Assembly (NCBI GenBank): GCA_043738625.1
Contig: JAYUFR010000183.1
Location: 1-13,351 of the forward strand
Length of the DNA: 13,351 nucleotides
Origin: JANYCD01 sp043738625
GTDB lineage: Bacteria > Pseudomonadota > Gammaproteobacteria > Burkholderiales > Rhodocyclaceae
Direction of reading: 5' to 3'
Made by a program: the position numbers and the translations under genes. How positions within the stretch are numbered: the stretch's first letter is position 1; every line of letters starts with the position of its first letter. This document shows positions 8,142 through 13,351 of the stretch, piece after piece. The notes below the pieces were generated by a model. The model did no database searches. It had not been told where the DNA came from and saw nothing but the letters and a program-made list of their open reading frames with translations.

Positions 8142-9229
8142 TCGTGGCCATCAAAGGCGGTGTAGCCGTGGCGCTTGATGAGTTCGTCGCGCTCCGCCGC
8201 CTTGAGATCTTCGCGCATCATTTCCTTCACCAGTTCGTCGAAGGAAATGCGTGGCCGCCAGCCGAGTTTCTCTCTTGCCTTGGTTGCATCACCGAGCAGG
8301 GCTTCCACTTCGGTGGGACGGAAATAACGTGGATCAACGGCGACGATGCAGCGACCCTCTCCGTCATAACCTTTCTCTTGCAAACCGTCCCCTTGCCAGC
8401 GAATGACGATGCCGATTTCTGTGGCGGCGGCTTCGATGAACTGGCGCACGCTGAACTGCACGCCACTGGCAATGACAAAGTCTTCGGGTTGTTGCTGCTG
8501 CAGCATCAACCATTGCGCCTCAATGTAATCGCGGGCATGACCCCAGTCGCGCCGGGCGTTGAGATTGCCGAGATACACGCAATCCTGCAGTCCGAGTTTG
8601 ATTCGCGCCAGCGCCCGGGTGATCTTGCGCGTCACGAAAGTCTCGCCGCGGGTTGGGCTTTCGTGATTGAACAAAATGCCGTTGCAGGCATAGATGCCAT
8701 AGGCCTCGCGGTAGTTGACCGTGATCCAGTAGGCGTAGAGTTTGGCGACTGCATAGGGGCTGCGCGGGTAGAAGGGCGTGGTCTCTTTTTGCGGCGTCTC
8801 CTGAACCAGTCCGTAGAGCTCGGATGTCGACGCCTGATAAAAGCGGGTCTTTTTTTCAAGGCCGAGGATGCGGATCGCTTCGAGAATTCGCAGTGCGCCA
8901 AGGGCGTCCGAATTGGCGGTGTATTCGGGCTGTTCAAAACTGACGGCAACATGACTCTGGGCCGCGAGGTTGTATATCTCGTCAGGCCGCACTTGCTGAA
9001 TGATGCGAATCAGGCTTGATGAGTCGGTCAGATCGCCATGATGCAGAATGAAGTGGCGATTCTCGATGTGGGGATCCTGATAAAGATGGTCGATCCGGTC
9101 GGTGTTGAAAAGAGAACTGCGGCGCTTGATGCCGTGGACGATGTAATCTTTCTTCAGCAGGAACTCGGCAAGGTATGCCCCGTCTTGCCCGGTCACACCG
9201 GTGATCAACGCTGTCTTGAGGGCAGGCAT
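8138..9229 (-). CDS. gmd: GDP-mannose 4,6-dehydratase
   Basis: This 363-residue SDR enzyme removes water from GDP-D-mannose to give GDP-4-keto-6-deoxy-D-mannose, the precursor of GDP-L-fucose and GDP-rhamnose. Visible features are the Gly11-x2-Gly14-x2-Gly17 loop (GVTGQDG), the NLAAQSHV stretch near residue 87, the active-site segment STSELYG (134-140) with its Thr and Glu, and Tyr159-x3-Lys163 (YAVAK). Length matches the family (about 345-375). Its ATG overlaps the dehydrogenase stop by one base (TGATG) and its stop overlaps the fcl start, so gmd and fcl should be translated together. With fcl adjacent, GDP-L-fucose is the expected product. The enzymes that supply GDP-mannose (ManB/ManC) are not in this window. 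Confidence 0.98.
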   Translation of the reverse strand: MPALKTALITGVTGQDGAYLAEFLLKKDYIVHGIKRRSSLFNTDRIDHLYQDPHIENRHFILHHGDLTDSSSLIRIIQQVRPDEIYNLAAQSHVAVSFEQPEYTANSDALGALRILEAIRILGLEKKTRFYQASTSELYGLVQETPQKETTPFYPRSPYAVAKLYAYWITVNYREAYGIYACNGILFNHESPTRGETFVTRKITRALARIKLGLQDCVYLGNLNARRDWGHARDYIEAQWLMLQQQQPEDFVIASGVQFSVRQFIEAAATEIGIVIRWQGDGLQEKGYDGEGRCIVAVDPRYFRPTEVEALLGDATKAREKLGWRPRISFDELVKEMMREDLKAAERDELIKRHGYTAFDGHE

Positions 9230-10524
9230 CAGAGTCGCCAGACCTTGATGCCGAGCCGCTCGAATTCGTCCTGTGCACAGATCGACTTGACGTCGATCAC
9301 GCAGCCACCGGGCTTAAGCTTGGCAACCAGTTGTGCCGGCGTGGTAGCGGCGAACTCGCGGTGGGCGACGGCCAGCACCACCGCATCCGCCACCGGCAGC
9401 TGCTCCCAGGCCAGGAGATCGAGATCGTATTCGTGTTTGGCCTCACTCACGCTGACAGCGGGATCATGCACATGAACGTCGATGCCGTAGCTCTCCAGTT
9501 CGCGGATGATGTCCGGCACTTTGGAGTTTCTCAAGTCGGCACAGTCTTCCTTGAAACTGAGTCCCAGCACATTGACCTTGGCGCCCTTGATTGAACTGCC
9601 CTGCCGTGCCATGAGCTTGACGGTGTTCTCGGCGATGAACTTGCCCATGCCGTCGTTGATGCGCCGCCCGGCAAGGATCACCTGCGGGTGGTAACCCAGC
9701 ATCTCGGCCTTGTGCGTCAGGTAATAAGGATCGACGCCGATGCAGTGTCCGCCCACCAGGCCCGGTTTGAATTTCAGGAAATTCCATTTGGTGCCGGCGG
9801 CGGCCAGCACTTCGCCGGTGTCGATATTCAGCTTGTCGAAAATGATGGCCAGTTCGTTCATCAGGGCGATGTTGAGATCGCGCTGGGTGTTCTCAATTAC
9901 CTTGGCCGCTTCGGCGACCTTGATGCTGGATGCGCGGTGCACGCCGGCGCTGACAACCGCCTCGTAGAGCGCAGCCACCTTGTCGAGGGTGGCTGCATCG
10001 TCGCCGGAGACGACTTTGATGATGCGTGTCAGCGTGTGTTCCTTGTCGCCGGGGTTGATGCGTTCCGGCGAGTAGCCGACATGGAAATCCTTCATCCACT
10101 TCATGCCTGAATGTTGTTCCAGTACGGGGATGCAGATTTCTTCGGTCGCACCCGGATACACGGTGGATTCGTAAATCACCACAGCGCCGTGTTTCATGTG
10201 CCGGCCCACCGCGTTGGAGGCGCCGATGAGCGGCGAGAAATCGGGCTGGTGCGCCGCATCCACCGGCGTCGGCACTGCGACCACCAGAAAATCGGCTTCC
10301 TTGAGCAGGCTTGCGTCGGTGGTGCAAACCAGCTTGGCAGCAGCCTTGAGCTCTGCGCCTGACACTTCGCCGGTGGGGTCGACATGTTTGCCATAAGCAT
10401 CAACTTTTGCGGCCGAAAGATCGTAGCCGATGGTCTTGAATTTCTTGCCAAACTCGACTGCCAGCGGCAGCCCGACATAGCCAAGGCCGACAACAGCAAT
10501 GATGGAAGATTCAGTGAGTTTCAT
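9229..10524 (-). CDS. tviB: UDP-sugar 6-dehydrogenase, TviB/WbpO type (UDP-GlcNAc or UDP-GalNAc dehydrogenase)
   Basis: The product is 431 residues. It has the NAD loop VVGLGYVGLP (residues 11-20), the segment ESTVYPG (119-125), the signature KVAEAAKVIENTQRDLNIA (202-220) and the catalytic cysteine Cys261 in GGHCIGVDPYYLTHK. This pattern and length match the Vi-antigen enzyme TviB and its relatives, which oxidise C6 of UDP-N-acetylhexosamines to the uronic acid in two NAD-dependent steps; E. coli-type UDP-glucose dehydrogenase is shorter. Substrate choice between UDP-GlcNAc and UDP-GalNAc cannot be settled here. The ATG overlaps the stop of the small ORF before it as ATGA, with no clear ribosome binding site of its own. 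The nearby epimerase could act on the product or on UDP-glucuronate. Confidence 0.93.
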   Translation of the reverse strand: MKLTESSIIAVVGLGYVGLPLAVEFGKKFKTIGYDLSAAKVDAYGKHVDPTGEVSGAELKAAAKLVCTTDASLLKEADFLVVAVPTPVDAAHQPDFSPLIGASNAVGRHMKHGAVVIYESTVYPGATEEICIPVLEQHSGMKWMKDFHVGYSPERINPGDKEHTLTRIIKVVSGDDAATLDKVAALYEAVVSAGVHRASSIKVAEAAKVIENTQRDLNIALMNELAIIFDKLNIDTGEVLAAAGTKWNFLKFKPGLVGGHCIGVDPYYLTHKAEMLGYHPQVILAGRRINDGMGKFIAENTVKLMARQGSSIKGAKVNVLGLSFKEDCADLRNSKVPDIIRELESYGIDVHVHDPAVSVSEAKHEYDLDLLAWEQLPVADAVVLAVAHREFAATTPAQLVAKLKPGGCVIDVKSICAQDEFERLGIKVWRL

Positions 10525-10664
10525 GCAGTTTTCAGTCGTTCGAGAAGTTGCCGCAGCGATGGGCGATACGCGGCCAGACGCTCGTAAACCTTGAGAGCAT
10601 TGCGCGCATCACAGGTGTGGTCGAGCGCTGAAGCGAAGTCGTCGACAATCCAGCGATCACTCAT
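10521..10664 (-). CDS. 47-residue unknown protein between the nucleotidyltransferase and tviB
   Basis: A short ORF starts with ATG at 10664 and ends with TGA at 10521. Its start is preceded by a perfect GGAGG (10675-10671) with a 6-base spacer, the best ribosome binding site I found in the window. It overlaps the nucleotidyltransferase stop by 8 bases and the dehydrogenase start by 4 bases (ATGA), so it fits exactly between two real genes. The product begins MSDRWIVDDF and ends in a basic, probably helical stretch (RPSLRQLLERLKTA). It has no signal peptide or membrane segment. I do not recognise the family. It lacks the R-x4-6-H motif and the length of a HEPN toxin, the usual partner of such nucleotidyltransferases. 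It could be a small partner protein, or a leader that keeps ribosomes moving onto tviB. Confidence 0.6.
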   Translation of the reverse strand: MSDRWIVDDFASALDHTCDARNALKVYERLAAYRPSLRQLLERLKTA

Positions 10665-10974
10665 AGAGCACCTCCACGTTTTTTAATGCGCGCTCGCGAA
10701 ATCGATCTGTCGTCCTGGCGAAATCCACCCAATCGATGCGGTACAGCGTCGGCAATTCATCAAGCATATCTCCAATAGCGTAGAAATCCACCACGGGTAA
10801 CGGGTCACCGCCGATGACACCGATGTCGAAATCCAACCTCGGACGGGCCTTGTCTCCGGCGCGGGAACCGAACAGCACGACCTTGCGCCGCCCCAGGCGC
10901 ATGCTTGCGGCGCGCAGGGTTGCGACGATCATGCGTTTAACTTCTTCTTCGGGGTTTGTGTTGCAAGCGCTCAT
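10657..10974 (-). CDS. MNT-type minimal nucleotidyltransferase domain protein
   Basis: From ATG 10974 the product is 105 residues, the normal size for a stand-alone minimal nucleotidyltransferase of the polymerase-beta superfamily. The Gly36-Ser37 hallmark is in VLFGSRAG. The metal-binding Asp pair is Asp48 and Asp50 (LDFDIGV), where the usual Ser before the pair is Leu. A later acidic stretch (YRIDWVDF, near residue 81) could supply the third carboxylate. Such proteins are commonly antitoxins that add AMP to HEPN toxins, but no HEPN gene is seen here. A GTG at 11007 would add 11 residues overlapping the epimerase gene; I prefer the ATG, 5 bases after the epimerase stop. It overlaps the next small ORF by 8 bases. 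Its role in this sugar operon is unknown. Confidence 0.82.
   Translation of the reverse strand: MSACNTNPEEEVKRMIVATLRAASMRLGRRKVVLFGSRAGDKARPRLDFDIGVIGGDPLPVVDFYAIGDMLDELPTLYRIDWVDFARTTDRFRERALKNVEVLYE
10671..10675 (-). promoter_or_regulatory. Ribosome binding site of the 47-residue ORF
   Basis: GGAGG on the minus strand lies 6 bases before ATG 10664, inside the 3' end of the nucleotidyltransferase gene. It is the main reason for calling the small ORF a translated gene. Confidence 0.7.
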
Positions 10975-10979
10975 TTCAC

Positions 10980-11987
10980 TCAGATCCCGTAATAGCTGCG
11001 ATACCACTTCACAAACCTGCCGATGCCCGTTTCCACGCTGGTCGCCGGTGCAAAGCCCGTGGCTGCTTGCAGCGCCTCCGTGTCGGCATAGGTGGCCGGC
11101 ACGTCACCATCCTGCAAGGGCAGAAAGTTTTTTTGTGCGGTCTTGCCCAAAGCGCGTTCGAGCGTTTCGATGTAGGTCATGAGTTCCACCGACTGATGAT
11201 TGCCGATATTGAACACACGATATGGCGCCCAACTGGTGGCCGGATCGGGATGGTCCTTGTCGAACGCCGGATTTGCCTGTGGCAGCCGATCGCAGGTGCG
11301 CACCACGCCTTCGGCGATGTCGTCGATGTAGGTGAAGTCGCGCCGCATGTTGCCGTGATTGAAAACGTCAATCGGCTTATCTTCAAGTATCGCCTTGACG
11401 AACAGAAACAGCGCCATGTCCGGCCGGCCCCAGGGGCCATACACGGTGAAGAAGCGCAGACCCGTGGTCGGCAAGCCAAAGAGGTGACTGTAGGTGTGGG
11501 CCATCAACTCGTTGGCTTTTTTAGTGGCGGCGTAAAGGCTGACCGGGTGGTCCACCGCATCCCGTTCGGAAAACGGCATCTTGGTATTGCCGCCATAGAC
11601 GCTGGAACTGCTGGCATAGACCAGATGTTCGACACGCGCCTGACGGCAGCCTTCGAGGATATTGACGAAACCGACGATGTTGCTGTCCACATAGGCATGC
11701 GGGTTATCGAGCGAATAACGCACGCCGGCCTGGGCTGCGAGATGGATCACGCGCTGCGGTTTTTCCCGCGCAAACAAGTCGGCCATGCCGGGCCGGTCGG
11801 CCACGTCGAGCTTGACGAAGCGAAATGAAGAATTTGCTGTCAATCGCGCAAGGCGGGCTTCCTTGAGCGAGACAGCGTAGTAATCATTGAGGTTGTCCAG
11901 CCCGACGACCTCGTCGCCACGATCGAGCAACAGCTCAGAGACGTGCATGCCGATGAATCCGGCTGCGCCGGTCACAAGAAATTTCAC
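10980..11987 (-). CDS. NAD-dependent epimerase, UDP-glucuronate 4-epimerase type
   Basis: This extended SDR of 335 residues has the loop Gly7-x2-Gly10-x2-Gly13 (GAAGFIG), the substrate-side segment DNLNDYYAVSLK (31-42) that marks the UDP-glucuronate 4-epimerase (GAE/LspL-like) group, the active-site SSSSVYG (126-132) and Tyr152-x3-Lys156 (YAATK). It would interconvert UDP-glucuronate and UDP-galacturonate, or the N-acetylated equivalents made by the nearby TviB-type dehydrogenase; the second possibility is inference from context. The start is GTG, overlapping the glycosyltransferase stop as GTGA, so the two are co-translated. Confidence 0.92.
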   Translation of the reverse strand: MKFLVTGAAGFIGMHVSELLLDRGDEVVGLDNLNDYYAVSLKEARLARLTANSSFRFVKLDVADRPGMADLFAREKPQRVIHLAAQAGVRYSLDNPHAYVDSNIVGFVNILEGCRQARVEHLVYASSSSVYGGNTKMPFSERDAVDHPVSLYAATKKANELMAHTYSHLFGLPTTGLRFFTVYGPWGRPDMALFLFVKAILEDKPIDVFNHGNMRRDFTYIDDIAEGVVRTCDRLPQANPAFDKDHPDPATSWAPYRVFNIGNHQSVELMTYIETLERALGKTAQKNFLPLQDGDVPATYADTEALQAATGFAPATSVETGIGRFVKWYRSYYGI

Positions 11988-12736
11988 TGTTTGCCCGCCC
12001 GAAAAGCCAATATTTTCGCATACTTGGCGAAGCTGTTCGCGCAGCCGATGAGGATGTGCAGCAGCCCCGGCAGGCCATCAAGAAAGCCCAGCCGCAGAAA
12101 ATAGAATTTGATGAAGCGGATCAGCGGCGACAGCAGCAGCTTGGCAACGCCGGCGCTTTCGCCGCGCGCAACAGCCTCTGCGGCGGCCAGGGTGGTGTAG
12201 CGATTTTGCTTGGCGAAATACGCATCCATGGATTCGGCGGAGTCGTGCAACAGGTCGCCCGTCAGGTCGCCGACCGGCGTGTCCGTCACCACTTTTTCGT
12301 GCACCACGTCGTTCGACCAGCGCGCATGGGCGCGATGAAACAGGCGCAAACTCCAGTCGGGGTAGCCTTCACCATGACGCAGGTCGCGGCCCATGAAACG
12401 GTTGCAGCGGGGGAATCGCCAAGCCATGAAACGCGGCGCCGCGAGTTCAGCCATGATGGCCTCCCGCAAGCGCTCACTTACGCGCTCATCGGCATCAATG
12501 CAGAGAACCCAGTCATGCGCCGCTTGTTCAACGGCAAACTGCTTTTGCGGTCCGAAGCCCCGCCACGCCGATTGAATGACGCGCGCGCCATGGTGCTGCG
12601 CGAGTTCAACGGTGCCGTCCGTGCTGCCGGAATCAACAACGATGATCTCGTCACAAAAGGAAACGCTCCCCAGGCATTGCTCAAGTTGCGCAGCGGCGTT
12701 GAGGGTGATGAGGACAGCGGAAAGAGGCGGACTAAT
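11984..12736 (-). CDS. WaaE-like family 2 glycosyltransferase with no canonical start codon
   Basis: The product is about 250 residues, as usual for WaaE/KdtX-like core glycosyltransferases. It has the GT-A opening PLSAVLITLNAA (residues 4-15), IIVVDSGSTDGT (31-42), the metal-binding CIDADERVS (79-87), and a C-terminal region with RLGFLDGLPG and a hydrophobic, basic tail likely to touch the membrane. The frame is open from an in-frame TAG near 12765 but contains no ATG, GTG or TTG until TTG 12469 (codon 90), which would delete half the catalytic domain. The best candidates are ATT 12736, 6 bases after GGGAG, or the CTG just before it at 12739, 3 bases after GGGAG. I use ATT for spacing. A one-base sequence error is the main alternative. 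It probably adds a hexose to the LPS core, in line with waaC next door. Confidence 0.87.
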   Translation of the reverse strand: MSPPLSAVLITLNAAAQLEQCLGSVSFCDEIIVVDSGSTDGTVELAQHHGARVIQSAWRGFGPQKQFAVEQAAHDWVLCIDADERVSERLREAIMAELAAPRFMAWRFPRCNRFMGRDLRHGEGYPDWSLRLFHRAHARWSNDVVHEKVVTDTPVGDLTGDLLHDSAESMDAYFAKQNRYTTLAAAEAVARGESAGVAKLLLSPLIRFIKFYFLRLGFLDGLPGLLHILIGCANSFAKYAKILAFRAGKQ

Positions 12737-12742
12737 CAGAGG

Positions 12743-12747
12743 CTCCC
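12743..12747 (-). promoter_or_regulatory. Ribosome binding site pointing to the non-canonical start of the WaaE-like gene
   Basis: GGGAG on the minus strand sits 6 bases before ATT 12736 and 3 bases before CTG 12739. No other in-frame start candidate is served by it, so it locates the start region even though the codon is unusual. Confidence 0.5.
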
Positions 12748-12759
12748 TGGTGCATGGCT

Positions 12760-12778
12760 GGTTCTATAATCCGGAACC
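12760..12778 (+). promoter_or_regulatory. Likely -10 element of the waaC promoter inside a short inverted repeat
   Basis: A perfect TATAAT lies at 12765-12770 on the plus strand, about 28 bases before the waaC ATG. It is bracketed by a 5-base inverted repeat, GGTTC (12760-12764) and GAACC (12774-12778). No good -35 hexamer is present 16-18 bases upstream and there is no TGn extension, so promoter strength or activator need is uncertain. The arms could be a regulator half-site pair or chance. Confidence 0.38.
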
Positions 12779-12797
12779 CCGTGATTCTACCGGCTTG

Positions 12798-13351
12798 ATG
12801 CGCATCCTCCTCGTCAAAACCTCCTCGCTCGGCGATGTTGTCCATAACCTTCCGGTCGTCACCGACCTGAAGGCCCACATGCCCGATGCGACCATAGATT
12901 GGGTGGTGGAGGAAGCTTTTGCCGACATTCCGCGTCTGCATCCCGCTATCCGCAAAGTCATTCCGGTCGCCCTGCGGCGCTGGCGCAAGGCGTTGCTTGG
13001 CTTGTCCACCTGGCACGAAATACGGGCTTTCCGGCGTGATTTGTGCGCGCAGGCCTACGATGTCGTGCTCGACACCCAGGGCCTGATCAAAAGCGGGTTG
13101 GTCACGGCGCAGGTACACATGGCCAAAGGTGGGCGACGCTGCGGTTATTCACGCGAAGTTGCACGCGAAGGATTGGCGGCATATTGCTATGACGCGACGT
13201 TCACCATTCCGCTGAGTGCCCATGCAGTCGAACGCAATCGTTGGCTGGCTGCCGCCGCTTTTGATTATCCGTTGGACGCCCCACTAGATTACGGAATCAC
13301 GGTGCCGGAACTGCATGCCGAGTGGCAAACGCAGCAGCCTTGCGCAGTTCT
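12798..13351 (+). CDS. waaC: ADP-heptose:LPS heptosyltransferase I, 3' end cut by window edge
   Basis: Reading from ATG 12798 gives 184 codons and no stop, a little over half of the usual 320-330 residues. The N-terminus MRILLVKTSSLGDVVHNLP matches the WaaC/GT9 opening, followed by WVVEEAFADIP, the basic block RRWRKALL, and VVLDTQGLIKSGL (LDAQGLIKS in relatives). It transfers the first L-glycero-D-manno-heptose from ADP-heptose to Kdo of lipid A on the cytoplasmic side of the inner membrane. Only the acceptor-side domain is in the window; the nucleotide-binding domain lies beyond the edge. There is no clear Shine-Dalgarno sequence before the ATG. It is the only plus-strand gene, divergent from the WaaE-like glycosyltransferase about 60 bases away. 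Confidence 0.96.
   Translation, partial: MRILLVKTSSLGDVVHNLPVVTDLKAHMPDATIDWVVEEAFADIPRLHPAIRKVIPVALRRWRKALLGLSTWHEIRAFRRDLCAQAYDVVLDTQGLIKSGLVTAQVHMAKGGRRCGYSREVAREGLAAYCYDATFTIPLSAHAVERNRWLAAAAFDYPLDAPLDYGITVPELHAEWQTQQPCAV

Noticed and set aside
8489..8505. Trinucleotide run encoding several Gln in gmd
   Set aside because: A Gln-rich stretch at this position is normal in Gmd proteins, and the run is too short to be a phase-variable repeat.
8144..9019. 291-codon plus-strand open frame
   Set aside because: It is antisense to gmd, which has full catalytic motifs; it looks like a shadow of a GC-rich gene.
10956..11828. 290-codon plus-strand open frame
   Set aside because: It is antisense to the epimerase and reads as a codon shadow without recognisable motifs.

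Overview
The window looks like part of a surface-polysaccharide (O-antigen or capsule) locus of a Gram-negative proteobacterium, joined at its right end to lipopolysaccharide inner-core genes. Many gene starts overlap the preceding stop, base composition is moderately to highly GC, and the right-hand gene is a clear heptosyltransferase I (waaC). A betaproteobacterium is my best guess, but this is an inference from general appearance and no taxonomic marker is present.

All genes except the last lie on the minus strand, so transcription reads from right to left. In that order: a WaaE-like family 2 glycosyltransferase (about 12736-11984), a UDP-glucuronate 4-epimerase-like SDR (11987-10980), a small MNT-type nucleotidyltransferase (10974-10657), a 47-residue unknown ORF with a perfect ribosome binding site (10664-10521), a TviB/WbpO-type UDP-sugar 6-dehydrogenase (10524-9229), gmd (9229-8138) and fcl (8141-7161). 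Most junctions in this block overlap by 1-8 bases (ATGA, GTGA, TGATG), so it should be one operon. A gap of roughly 260 bases (6903-7160) follows. A second tightly packed block comes next: a MurJ/MVF-type flippase, three consecutive SAM methyltransferases with overlapping ends, a GT4 glycosyltransferase, and an AsnB-type amidotransferase that runs off the left edge with 616 codons present. On the plus strand, waaC starts at 12798, diverging from the rest, and runs off the right edge.

Together these genes would make GDP-L-fucose (Gmd, Fcl) and UDP-uronic acids (dehydrogenase, epimerase), methylate and perhaps amidate sugars or chain ends, transfer sugars, and flip the lipid-linked unit. No polymerase (Wzy), chain-length regulator or initiating phosphosugar transferase is present, so the locus must continue, probably to the left.

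The least expected points are the apparent lack of any ATG/GTG/TTG start for the WaaE-like gene, the MNT-type nucleotidyltransferase plus unknown 47-residue ORF embedded in a sugar operon without a HEPN partner, and the run of three methyltransferases. I see no RNA genes, CRISPR, insertion sequences or long repeats.
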